From: Poecilobothrus nobilitatus
Lineage: Eukaryota; Arthropoda; Insecta; Diptera; Dolichopodidae
Reading direction: 5' to 3'
NCBI GenBank assembly: GCA_947095535.1
Contig: OX352773.1
Coordinates: 74,790,591 to 74,854,590 of the forward strand
Length of the DNA: 64,000 nt
Under the pieces are notes generated by a model. That model had not been told where the DNA came from and ran no database searches. It worked only from the letters and a program-made list of their open reading frames with translations. Made by a program: the position numbers and the translations under genes. Below are positions 22,650-33,804 of the stretch, in pieces; position 1 is the stretch's first letter, and every line of letters begins with the position of its first letter.

Positions 22650-24580
22650 TTTATATACTGCTTTCATTTATATTTCAATTGAATTTAAATCAGAAAAAGA
22701 TAATCTTTTAGACAAAATAGGATCTAAACTGAAATAAGAATTAAATAAGAATATTTTTTTTTTTAGAAAATAAAGTTAGTCAAAGTCAAGCAGAACCCAT
22801 TCTTATATGTAATTTTAAATCAGTAAACTGAAATTGTTATTGATTTATATATTTAAATTCTCTAGAAATTTTATCGAATATCAATAGCACAAAATCTCAA
22901 TATCACAATATCAATAGCACAATTTTCTTTTTTATATTAACTCTTTTAAATCTCTTTAAACTTTTTTCATCAGAGACTTTTACTTTTTCGTAACACTTTT
23001 GATATTGTTTTTTAATTGCTTTAAAATTAATGATTTTCAACCTTTCTAAAATATAATTTATTTAAATTTAATGTGTTTATATCTGGAATTAGCAGATTAA
23101 AAATTATTTTACAATATTTTATTAAATAATTTCCAACTTAAATAGTAATAATTCATTTAAAGATTACTTTAGTGATTAAACTTGTAGCATTGAACACTCA
23201 AAATGCAGCTCATTCCCATAATAATGAAACTTTTAAATTTGTATAATCAATTCTACACGTCTACACTTTTAATCTTCTAATTCCCGTGCATTCCAAATCA
23301 TTAGATAATAATGATAATAGATAACTTAATTAGTAAAATTCTGCCACATCAAGGGGTGAAGAAGATGAAAGGTTTTATGAGGTCTATCATTATCTCTCTT
23401 AAGAAAAACAAATCAAATAAGTCATGCATTATTTAATTACGAATTGCGTATAATGGAATATCAAACCAAAAATCATATCACTTTATCAAACACTATATTT
23501 TTGTTACTTTAAAAAGGCAGCAAAGGTTTTAATTGGATAAAAATTGCACATTTAAAACAAACATTTGTAATTACCGTTGATTTAAATGTTCATGTACTCT
23601 CACAAAAAGTAAAAAAAAAAACTTGCATAACTTTAGGATCTAAGGAAGAGATAAATTGTATATTAATGTATGGATTATATACAGAAGAGATATATGTATT
23701 GATATAAAAGTGGAAATTAAAAAAAAAGTATTTATCAAACATATATTCAGATCTACAAAAAAGAAAAATTCAATCTTTTCGATTTAATAATACTGCAAAT
23801 GAAAATAAACCATTGTAATATTGATTTCTTTAATATATATGTATATGTATATTTGTTTATTTCAATGTCAGTGCAGATTTAAAAATATTAAAAAGTTAAT
23901 TATATAAATATATATATTATGTACATATTACATTCTTTATCTTACGCTATGTATTTTTCATTGTAATTGCAATTTATGTAGAATTATCATTGAACATAAG
24001 TGCCTTTAAGAATATTTAAAAAAAAAAACAAAAAAAAAAAAAACAAATTAACATTGAAAATAAAATAAAGAAAAGTGAAAAAAGGACATGTAAATGTAAA
24101 TTATTTTTTATTTTTCTTTTTTTAATTTTTGTATCAAATTTTATTTAATTTTGTTTTTAGTTTCTAAAGTTTTAATTTTGACCCTCTTTAAACCTATTGA
24201 CAAGTAAATATAAGAAAAAGTTTTAAAAAAGTTTTCATATTAAAATGTTGCTAAACTTTTGAAAATTGCTAAAAATAATGCAAAATGTATTGTACAAGTT
24301 TTTCTGTTTCTCTAACAATTTATCTTTTTTTTTCATTTATAAAAATCTTACAAATTAATATGACAAAAAAAGGTATCTTATTCCAATTTTTTCTGAGTTC
24401 TAAAAAACAATTTATATTCTTGATTATATCCCCAAAGAAGGATTACATTAGTTTTACCTGATTTTATTTTGAGTGATAGATATGCAAAGTCTCAAATTTA
24501 ATCAAAAATGGTTCTTAATATCAAACCCTAAACAAATCTATTCTAAATATGAACTTTCATTTACATTCATTACATAAAGA
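22650..24580. other. AT-rich DNA, one weak LINE-tail match
   Basis: No gene is seen. At about 23200-23415, words such as CTGCCACATCAAGGGG and TCTCTTAAGAAAAAC resemble the LINE tails at 11090 and 18600, but the match is too eroded to give limits. A near-duplicate of ATATCAATAGCACAA lies at 22880-22922. Confidence 0.5.
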
Positions 24581-24584
24581 GTTA

Positions 24585-24820
24585 TGCAGGATGTTTCCGA
24601 CTCGATGGTCTTTCTTAAAATGGGTGATGGGTGGAAGTTTCTCGTTCCAATTTTAACAAAATAAAACTCAATTATGGTTGAAAAATAGTTAAAGACTCAT
24701 AACTTCTAAAACAGTGAAAATAGCCCATAAATAGGCCCCCCTTCCTTACAATTTTTTGTTAGTCTGGAACTACTCGATCACCCATTTCAAGGAAAACTAT
24801 CAAGTCTGAAATACCCTGAA
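24585..24820. mobile_element. Short inverted-repeat (MITE-like) element
   Basis: The 44-bp arms at 24585-24628 and 24777-24820 are inverted copies with roughly nine mismatches. Both end inwards in AAATGGGTGAT and start near CAGG.T.TTTC at the outer ends. Total length is about 236 bp with no coding capacity. The strand-reversed interior contains ACTAACAAAAAATTGTAAGG, linking it loosely to family Y. A target duplication is not clear. Confidence 0.75.
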
Positions 24821-24824
24821 TATA

Positions 24825-25805
24825 GCTTTAAGTATTCTTGCAGAAATGAGTCACAAAACCTGGCTTATTTAAGTTTTGGAGAACCATAATTGAATAATAA
24901 TATAATACACCAAATGTCATTCTTGAATATCAATCTCTGTTATCAATTTATCTACCAAAAACGGTGACAACACCATTAAATTAAAAAAGGAATAATTCAC
25001 AACTCTAGTCGCAAACAGTTGCCTTATAAACAAATATTTCACAAATTAAATTAACTCTTTCAGATTTAATTAGATCACATTTTTAATATAGATATACAAT
25101 TTTATTAAATATTATTCAATTCTAATAAAACGGGGATGTTTACCCTTCAAAAAACAATTAATTCTTTCCCAACTTACTTAAATTCAGTTTAATAGATACC
25201 ATACATAAAAATGAAAAGAAACAAAATCAAAATTAAAAAAAAAAATAAAAGAAATTAAATCGTAATACGAATCCAAACCATATAATTATACATAAAAGCC
25301 TTAATTACCGAATCCAATAAATATAGAAAGAAACGTAAAAATCAATATTCAATATCCTATGAAGAACAAAAAGTATAAAAACAAAAAATCAAAATTTAAT
25401 AATAAATTCCCTCTAAAAATCAATTCAATTGTGTGAAATCAACTTGTTAACTTTTGCTTATAACCTTCTGACCAGGAAAAAGAAACTTAATTTTTATAAA
25501 AAGCAAAAAAAAAAAAAATATTTATTCAATAAAAAAAAAAAGGTAGAAGGGTCTATATAATAAACTTAAAGGGTGGCTTATTTTCTATATAATAAAATAA
25601 AAATGTTTCCAAATTACTTCCAATTAAGTTAGAATATACTCTAGTTTTATTTCTTTGTTCTTTTTTATTTTTATTTTTCCTTAATTATTATGTTTTGTCT
25701 TTTTCTTAAAACGCTTATATGTAGAAGCTTCATATAGAAAAAGTAAGAGAAATAGGTTTATTAGTTGATTATTTTTGTTTTTGATCCTAAAAGAAAAAAT
25801 AATGT
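24825..25805. other. AT-rich DNA without a recognisable gene
   Basis: The minus-strand open frame near 25681-25944 runs into the left end of a family X copy and has no protein-like composition. Confidence 0.6.
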
Positions 25806-25809
25806 GTCT

Positions 25810-26350
25810 ATATTTATTCCTTTTTATTACATTTTTCAAAAGAAATTGCTTGTTAGTTTTAGACTCTCTGTCAATTCGACCATCCTTGCGTCTTTTTACA
25901 AAACTTTTACTCCATTTAAGATAGAACAATGAAATTTTAATCATGGTCTCATATGTCTCTTAAAAAATTAATGTTGTTAGTTAAAAATTTTTTTATATAG
26001 CCCCATCCATTATGGAGCTACACGCTTTAGTCCTTACAGTTGGAGTAAACTTTATTTTTTTTTTTAATTTGCTATTATTAGACACCACATCTGTAACTTA
26101 AACACCGGTGTAAATTTTTCCAAACTAAAACGGAAAATGTAAAAATTTAACATTAACATCTTTACATGTGCTAATAGCTTTTCTTAATTATATAGAGTTC
26201 TCTCAAAATACAAAAAAGTGTGTCAAAATATAAAATTCTAAGGAAAATTAGAAAATTTTGATGCAAATCACAATTCTAAATAAACTGTTTTTATTGTCTT
26301 TTGCAAAATGTGCGCCTTTAAAAACCTGTGGTTTTACATAATGCCTTGTT
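25810..26350 (+). repeat. Family X, internally deleted copy
   Basis: Ordered matches to the 11976 copy are TGCTTGTTAGTTTTAGACTC, TTTTTACAAAACTTTTACTCC, TATATAGCCCC.TCCATTATGG, ACACCA.ATCTGTAACTTAA, TTTACATGTGCTAATAGC and the right end TTTTGCAAAATGTGCGCC. The central part that is duplicated in the 11976 copy is missing. Confidence 0.65.
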
Positions 26351-26354
26351 TTTT

Positions 26355-26910
26355 TTTATGTTTCATACACATATAAAAGGAAAACGAATTAATATTATTA
26401 GTGTCCGCCCATCCTTGTCTTAATGAGGAAGAGTAAAAAAAAGGCTGTAATTATTTCTGATCCGGTTTTTTTTTTTGTGTGCTGTTAACTGAAATATAAA
26501 AACATGTCACCATTCATTTTTTAATTTTATATAGTATGGATAATTTAGTTGACTTTGTCGAATTATTCATGATAGATTTTTTTATTGTGAATATTCAGAA
26601 GTTTCCATTATTACACAATTATTAATCGGGAGTGTTCATTACTTTACGATTTTATTCAATATTTATTTAGACCTTTATCTTTTTTTATAATTTATCCAGA
26701 TTTTTCCTTCAATATTTTTTAACTTCCAGATATTTAGATTCAATAATCAATATTTATATTTTGACCACTTTTTCTGAAACAAGGTCATTCTACTATAATA
26801 TTAATAAATTCTATGATGTTTTATTTAAATGTTTGCTAGCAAATAGTCTTGTAATTCAAAGTCTGTTTTTTCAGTCAATTTATATACTATTAATAATGTT
26901 TGAAGGCTTT
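26355..26910. other. AT-rich DNA without a recognisable gene
   Basis: Only AT-rich sequence is seen. Confidence 0.65.
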
Positions 26911-26924
26911 AAATCTTGTTTGTA

Positions 26925-27051
26925 GGGACCTCGGTGGCCTAGTGGTAAGAGCCTATAAAATATGCTGTAAACACCGAGGGAGTGTGGGTTCGAAGGCTGT
27001 GTAATTTCCTGTCCACATTTGTGTAGCAGATAAATGCATTAAAAAAAAAAA
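26925..27051 (+). mobile_element. SINE-1 copy with internal deletion
   Basis: It has an intact A box (TGGCCTAGTGG) and starts the B box as GGTTCGAA, then jumps directly to GGCTGTGTAATTTCC. About 60 bp of the body is missing relative to the complete copy, joined at a few bases of A/G microhomology. An A run ends it. AAATCTTGTTT before it (26911-26921) and ATCTTGTTT after the A run (27051-27059) form the target duplication. The deletion could predate or follow insertion. Confidence 0.9.
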
Positions 27052-27557
27052 TCTTGTTTTTGTACAAGAAAAGAGTCTGCACTTCCTCGGTCAAAATACC
27101 ATAGCTATCGAACCATCTGTCAATTAAATTTTTTAAATATATTAATAAAAATCGAAATTATAGGGATAAAATTTATTCTAATTTTTGGTGCACAGTATTT
27201 AGGATCAAACTTAGGGACATTTTCGTACATTATTATATATAAAATTTTTTAATATTGAGAACTTTATATATTAAATTTCATTGCACTATATTTATTACGT
27301 TATATTTAAATCAATATTTAAGCGTTTTTCAATTATTTTATTAAACAGAAAAGTGTTTTATTACTATTTCCAAAGCATTTCTGTCATATTTAATTTTGAT
27401 TACAAAAATTGACAAAAAATTTTTCTGTCATATTTAATTTTTCCTGCTAATTGTATAAATCCCACAGAAAGAATGAATTTATTTGATGAGTTATAGTATA
27501 AATTTTTTGGCTTTAGAGTAATCTTAAATATCTTATATTTTTCTTTTGTTGATTTTT

Positions 27558-27655
27558 GCTTTGACAAGTTGAATTACACAACTTTTCTTTTCCAGGTGCG
27601 CCTATAATTGTCGTAAGGCGGAATTATTCTTATGACGTGTGTGAAATTGGAATCC
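27558..27655 (-). mobile_element. SINE-1 body fragment, diverged
   Basis: On the minus strand it reads CACACACGTCATAAGAATAA, then TTCCGCCTTACGACAATTAT and GTTGTGTAATTC. These blocks match the body of SINE-1 (CACACACGTCGTAAGAGTTA, CCCCCTTACGACATTTACAG, GGCTGTGTAATTTC). The tRNA head is lost apart from remains of the B box, and there is no A run. It is an older copy than the others. Confidence 0.7.
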
Positions 27656-27852
27656 ACATTCTCTTGGCACAAAATATTTTATTTGTTAATAATTGTTTTA
27701 CAAATAAAAGTTGTCTTATTTTAGTCTTAACTTTATTTTATATTTTGTTAAGACTTCATATAAACTCTTCCTGTTTTTGTTGTTGTAATTAGAAAATTTG
27801 CCAAATACTCTTGTTCTTAAATTTGTTATCGTTTTATACAGTTAGTGACAAT

Positions 27853-28246
27853 ATGATGGCAATTCGGTGTACCAAACAAGTCTTACAGTATCTTAGAGAA
27901 AACATTCTACCCATTTTTCGAAAGATTATACATTAAAAGTAGATTATAAAGAAGAAAATTATTTAATCATTACTTGGATACATTGTTAGACAGAAAAAAA
28001 AAAATGAAAAATCTAATCGTCTAATTCGATAGAAAATCTGAAGAAAACTCAAAAGACGTTCACTCACTAGATGAATATATTATTTACAAGCCCTCATGGG
28101 TAAAACGACGCAATAGAATCTACAAACTTAGCGAAAATAGAAAACATTCCATTTCATGGGAACAAACTTCATGGGAACAAACTTCATGGGAACAAACTTC
28201 ATGGGAACAAACACAACATTGCAATACTTTAAAACAAGTCAGTTAA
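27853..28246 (+). pseudogene. Coding-like relic with an in-frame pentapeptide repeat
   Basis: Two plus-strand stretches have protein-like composition. The first, 27853-27936, starts with two Met codons and reads MMAIRCTKQVLQYLRENILP... for 27 residues. The second, 28025-28246, is open for 73 codons without an initiating Met; it includes SLDEYIIYKPSWVKRRNRIY and then four copies of SWEQT encoded by a perfect 15-bp tandem repeat. Stops lie between them. I do not recognise the protein; a decayed retrocopy or mobile-element gene is plausible. Confidence 0.35.
28153..28212 (+). repeat. Four perfect 15-bp tandem repeats
   Basis: TTCATGGGAACAAAC occurs four times head to tail with no change. The period is five codons and stays in frame with the surrounding coding-like stretch. 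The lack of divergence points to recent expansion. Confidence 0.95.
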
Positions 28247-28299
28247 ATTCTAAACTGTGGTATTTCTAACCAAAAATAATTAATTTGCATTTTATAATT

Positions 28300-28990
28300 T
28301 TAAATAGGGATGATGTAATAATTCTAAAAAAAAAAATTCCAAAGTTACAAAATTCCAAACAATGAAAAAAATAATTCCAAAAAAAAAAATTCGAAAGAAA
28401 AAAATTCAAAATTCCAAAATATTGAAAAAAGGCCCACAAAATGAAATACATTCTTTGTGATCTACGAAAAAGCTTTTTAGCAAACTTTCAAACTTCAAAC
28501 TTTGAAAATTTGAGCGGAATTATCTACTGTACGAAAATAAAAGTGAGGATTTGGGAGTGATAGCCATACTTTGGTATTAAAATATATAGGTAAAAAATAA
28601 TTAGGACGAATTTAAATTTAGTTACAAAATCAGGACTACACGCCTTTTACAAAATATGTATAAATAATGTAATATGTGAGATTCTGAATTAGGAGAGATT
28701 TTTGTTTTCAAAATCAGGGTTTTAATAATTTGTTTAGCTGGGGTTTGGGGGCGGCAGCCCCACTTTATTTAATATATTGTTGTTAAAATATGCATGTAAA
28801 AAGAAATAGATGGGGTTTAATGGTTGATTAGCAGCGTTTTAACAGTTGCTTACAAAATCATAGAGTCTCAACAATTTGTTTAGCGAATACTTTTAGCGCA
28901 ATTTAAAATGTTCGCCATTAAATTTTGAATTTTGGAATTTTTTTTTTTGGGAATTATGTAAATGGTATTTTGAAAACGGAAATTTTTTTT
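28300..28990. mobile_element. Foldback-like element (copy 4)
   Basis: The left arm (about 28322-28432) is an irregular array of ATTCCAAAAAAAAATTC words. The right arm (about 28918-28972) is the inverse (GAATTTTGGAATTTTTTTTT). Between them are core units: ATAATTAGGACGAATTT near 28600, GATTCTGAATTAGGAGAGAT at 28679, and GTTGCTTACAAAATCA near 28845. The stretch GTTTAGCTGGGGTTTGGGGG followed by GCAGCCCCAC also recurs, decayed, at 63840. The arm repeat differs from that of the other copies while the core is the same. Confidence 0.6.
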
Positions 28991-28994
28991 TACA

Positions 28995-29635
28995 ATTTCG
29001 TACACAACCCTTTTAAATAACCACCTATAGCCACTAAAATAAAATTTTGTTTCATTCCATTATAATATCTTCAGCGTTCCAATTCAGTTACTTTAGTATC
29101 AAAAATTTTCAATATTTCAATTTTCCAATTTCTATGGAATTCAATTTAAAAAGTTTAAAGAAAATTTTTTAAATTTTTAAAAAATAGTCTTCAGTGTTAC
29201 CTACTTTTCTTTTCATTTTTGTTTTAACTAAATCAAAACATGTTAAAAAAAACATTATTTTTATTTAACCTTGAAATTATTCCTTTTTTTTGTTTTATTT
29301 TTAATATCCTGTTGTTTTTTAATCGATTTCTTTTTGTTACTTTTACTTTATGAGATAAAAATTAAAAACTGAAAACAACTACAATTAATCTGTTGTAGAA
29401 TCTAAGGTTTGCTTTTATCAAATGGTTTTCAAATAAAGGCGAATACAATAAATTGTAGTTTTTCTTTTCATTTCAAATAAAGATTGGATGAATTATTAAA
29501 AAAGCATCATTGTTTTTCTTTTATTCATTTTTCAAGTTCATTAGTTATTTAAAATAATAATATGAATAGTTAGTAAATAGTAAGGAATGAAAATATGCAA
29601 TTCCATTTAATTAAAAAAAATTAAAGATAAAGAGT
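28995..29635. other. AT-rich DNA without a recognisable gene
   Basis: Only AT-rich sequence is seen. Confidence 0.65.
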
Positions 29636-29639
29636 TAAT

Positions 29640-30390
29640 TTATGCTGTGTTGAAAAATTTTTAAAAAATATGCCTATTTGTCTAACTTTGTCCGTTCGCC
29701 AATCTATTTACAAAATTTCTACACAAATAAGATTAAGAAATGAAATTTTAAGCTGTTGGTAGGTATCATAAAAAAATTAATGTTGTAGAATAACTTTTTT
29801 TATTTAGCTCCATCCATTACAGGACTACTGGATAACGACATTCGACAGGACTTTTTTCTATCTTTAGAAATCAATATCAAAATTATAAATTTTTTTAAGT
29901 TAAGTATTTAAATTTACCGTTATGTGAAAAGAAAATTTTACACGGTTTTTCTTCGTTCATAACTTCGGCACGCTTTTAGACAGGGACTTGAAATTAAGAG
30001 GCAAGAAATAGCTTTTAGAATTAGTTTATAAGTTATTAGTTTTATTTAGTTTCCTCAGAAAATTTTTTTGAACACCTCCTGTTTAAGAGATATTACGGCT
30101 CATAAATTTAAATTTTGCTATTTTTAAATACCTGTAACTTAGGTACCTGTACAATTTTTTTCAAAATAAAAGGCAAAAGTTAAATCTTCAATTTTATAAT
30201 TTTACATATGTTAATAATTTTTCTTAATCATGTAGAGTTTCCTTATATTAAAGAAAGTTTCTCTTTATTTTTCACATTTTTTCTTATTATATGAAATTCT
30301 CAGAAAATTCTAAATTAAAAAAACATCCATAAAAAAAAATTTTTTTTTTATTTTATGGATTTTCTTTTGCATAAAAAATGTTTGCCTGTA
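29640..30390 (+). repeat. Family X, near full-length copy with a single central unit
   Basis: Ordered matches to the 11976 copy include TTTGTCTAACTTTGTCCG, GACATTCGACAGG, AATTTACCGTTATGTGAAAA, CATAACTTCGGCACGCTTTT, TTAGAATTAGT, ACCTGTAACTTAGGTACCTG and the end TTTTGCATAAAAAATGTTTGCC. It contains one central unit where the 11976 copy has two, which suggests that the single-unit form is ancestral. Confidence 0.7.
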
Positions 30391-30394
30391 CAAC

Positions 30395-32435
30395 AGATAT
30401 CAATTGCAGGGACAAATACCAGGGAAATTGGTGTTCAAACACACTCAGCTTAAATTTCTAGAAATTTATAACATTTAATTGAAGCATAAGAATACTAACT
30501 TCTTTCAAAACACATTAGTAACTATTTTCACTATAATATTATGTTTCTGTAAATTTTTTTCATCTTTTTTACAAACTTGTATTTATTTGCAATTTTATTT
30601 CATCTGACCAAAGCTATATTTAAAGATCTATTTACCTCTCTTTCTGCCTACTTCTAACGATTTTATATTTTTACAATTAAAAAATGAATTATCAGACTGT
30701 ACGTTTTATTTTCATATATTCTAGTCACAGTTTAACTCTTAGTTCACTATCATGGGTATAAGAAACTTTAAAATTTAAAAGTTAAGAAAAATGATTATTA
30801 TATTAGTTAAGAAACTCTATTAATGAGGTCTATTCTATTAATGAGATTTTTTTAATATACCAAGTTACAAAAAAAAAAAAATAATTCGTTTCGTTGAAAC
30901 TAAAAGTAAATCAAGAACTCCATCTATAATTATTATAATTTAGTAGTGTTAAACCACACCCTATACGTATTATGACATTCCACTAAGTTTTGAATGCAAG
31001 TGCATATTTGCATACGATTTTCTATTATAAAATCTACATTAAATAACATACATGTGTATGTATGTTTAGAATCATGATTTTTTTTTTTTTTGCTTTTAGA
31101 ATCAAGAAATTTTGTATTCCATACGAATTTTTTGTAATTTAGATGTCACGGTAAAATATACTTAATTACTTATACTCCAGCTACAGCAACATGGCTTCTA
31201 GTTTCACATAATTATACATAATACAAAATAAAAATTTAAAAGAAAAAATACTATTGTGAATAGTTTTCATACATTGAATCAAAAATAAGTAGTTAATAAA
31301 ATAATTTTTTTTTTTACATTTTTTATAATAGTTTCATTTTTTTTCCGCTAGAAAACGTTTAAATTGGTAATTAAAATAAAAAAAAATAATTTCTAATTGA
31401 GAAATAGCACTTTGTAAAAGTTTTATACAAAAATTGAATGGCACTTTTATAGTAAAAGTTTTATAGAAAAATTAATTTTTTTTTTTTTCTATAAAGCTTT
31501 TAAAATATATTTTACTTAAATTTAGGTGAAAAAGAATTAATATGCTTTTTTCTTGGTCTCAAAAATCAGTATAACCTGGTATCTAGTATAGTGGTATAGC
31601 TTTATTTCTATGTTGAAAAGCTAAAAATTTTATTGAAATTCATTTAGTAAAGACGAAAACCACTTTATACTATCTCTTGAATTTAATTTTTTATTTTCTT
31701 TGTTATACAACAATGCTATTTTTTAATGCTAGGTACCTATTTTTAACAATAAATCAGCTTTTTTTTTTTTTTTTATAAACTTTTTCGAACAAAATATATG
31801 TATATAATTTATCAGATGAAGTTTTTATCTGTTTTTTTATTCTGGATAACATAATATCAAAAGTAAATTTTAATTAACATGTAAAGAAAGATTATTATTT
31901 TTTTTGAAATTATATCTATTTCAATTATTTTTAATAATGCTTGTTTCACTAAAATGAATAGATAAAAAAAAATTCATATTCTTTTGCATAGTATTTTATT
32001 AAAAGCCCAGAGAGCTAAAAAATAAAAAAAAGATTAAATAATTCCATCGAATGTTATTTGTTTGTTCTTTTGCTTGCTAATATTGTTCAACTGTTACGCT
32101 GATAAGCCTGCCTGCACGATTATTACGTGTTGGAACAAGAGTAATCTAGAGAAATGGAGAATATTATTGGATAATGGAGAAGAGAATTGGGAATAAGTTT
32201 AGAATATAGTTTTACTAATGATCTCAATTTTTAAGTTATAAGGTGGAATATAAATTGTTTGATTATTTTGAAATATTTGAATATTTGTTTGTTTAACATT
32301 AAGTTATTCGGTTATCTGCTTTTTATTACAAGGTATATCTTAAATTTTTTATTTTACGTTTAATATTTGCTTTTTTTTTTTTTGTTACATGTATGTATTT
32401 TTCTATTATTAATATATATATAAAGAAATAATGAT
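30395..32435. other. AT-rich DNA without a recognisable gene
   Basis: Long T and A runs (for example near 31078-31091 and 31760-31774) and no coding frame. Confidence 0.65.
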
Positions 32436-32439
32436 TGCT

Positions 32440-32545
32440 TGCTATTAATTTGATTTTACATTAACTGACATTCGAACCTGGACTCCTCAAATGAGAATTG
32501 ACAAGATTATTTATTTCGTTCAAGATCATTATTCGTTTCGTTCTT
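32440..32545 (-). mobile_element. Possible degenerate SINE-2 head
   Basis: CATTCGAACCTGGACTCCTC (plus strand, 32469-32488) contains an inverted B box and a following stretch that resemble the SINE-2 copies at 57250 and 60762 (GAACCCTCACTGCCTCATTT). No A box or tail can be seen, so the call is tentative. Confidence 0.3.
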
Positions 32546-32589
32546 AACACAAGGAAGTTACAATATAATTAAATTAAAAAAAAATATTA

Positions 32590-33800
32590 AATTTAAACAA
32601 CAATTGTATAAAATAAAAATAAACAAAATATTTTATGATATTTAATGTAATAATTAATACTCGTATGTAATAATTGTGTAGATAAAATATTTCCTTTTAC
32701 CAATTCTGTCAAGAATAATATTATGTCTGCGATGTTACGACGTTTTTCAAGCGTACACATATGTAAAAAGTTTAGTCTATGTTCATACGGAGGTAGATTA
32801 TAAGGATCTTCCCAAGGGAGATGACGTAGGGTATATCTAAGAAATTTTTTTTGATCAGATTCCATTCTGAATATATGGGTTTTATAAAATGGATTCAACA
32901 CCTGGTTGGCATATTCTAAATTAGGACGAACTAAGCAAGTGTAAAGAGATTTAAAAAATAAAAGGATCATCAAACTCTCTAGCCCATCGTTTAATAAAAC
33001 CGAGCATAGAGTTGGATTTGTTTGAAATATATGTATAATGAATAAGAAAGATTACTATCAAAAAATACACCCAAGTCTTTTATAGAATTAACTTTAGGGA
33101 TAGTTTGAAGGTTAAAGGAATAGTTATATGAAATTGGATTAAAACGGCGAGTAAAAATAATATGAGCACATTTAGTAATATTTAGTTGAAGGTTGTTGAT
33201 ATTACACCAATTATAAAAACAATTAAGGTCAGCTTGTAATGCATTCGAATCGTCGAAGGAAGTAATTTTCTTGAAAATCTTGATATCATCAGCATAAATT
33301 CTAATATCGCAATGTTGAATTACGGGAGTGACATCATTGTAATAATGAACAAAAGCGATTCAAGGTGGCTACCATGAGGAACATCTGTAGGAGCTTTAAA
33401 ATGAGAAGAAATTGAAGATCTAAAACACGGTAGCTACGATCAGAAAGATAAAAATAGATCCAATTAATAAAATATAGTGGAAACCTCAGGTTCTGCAATT
33501 TTAAATTAATAATGTTATGAGAAAGTAAATCGAATGCTTTACTAAAGTCGGTGTAAAGTACATGCGTTTGAAAACCATCCTCCATATGTTTCAGAAATGT
33601 AGCTGTGGATTCCATAAGATTGGTGTCTGTAGATTTACTTTTTACAAAGCCATGTTGATTGGGTAATAAAATGGTAGTGCAATGATCATATGTAGAATCA
33701 AATACTATTAATTCAAAAACTTTAGGAATACAAGATAATTTTGCGATCGGGCGATAATTGATAACGTTAGGTTATCTCTGCGTCATAAACTCGTCGGTGC
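32590..33800 (-). pseudogene. Non-LTR retrotransposon reverse transcriptase, jockey/CR1-like, broken
   Basis: Reading leftwards from 33800, the frames give an NYRPIAKLSCIPK box (about 33733-33771), then YTDFSKAFD (33529-33555), the catalytic IYADD box (YADD at 33285-33296), and NNLQLN..KC. The C-terminal part includes YTCLVRPNLEYANQVLNPFY and RHLPW (within 32593-32973). These are the palm and thumb blocks of a LINE reverse transcriptase, which copies element RNA at a nicked target. At least two frameshifts and in-frame stops break it. The endonuclease half and the 3' end are missing, so it is a dead 5'-truncated copy. Confidence 0.9.
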
Positions 33801-33804
33801 TAAA

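Noticed and set aside
31078..31091. Homopolymer T run as a possible terminator
   Set aside because: Dozens of equal runs occur across the window, so the run carries no information.
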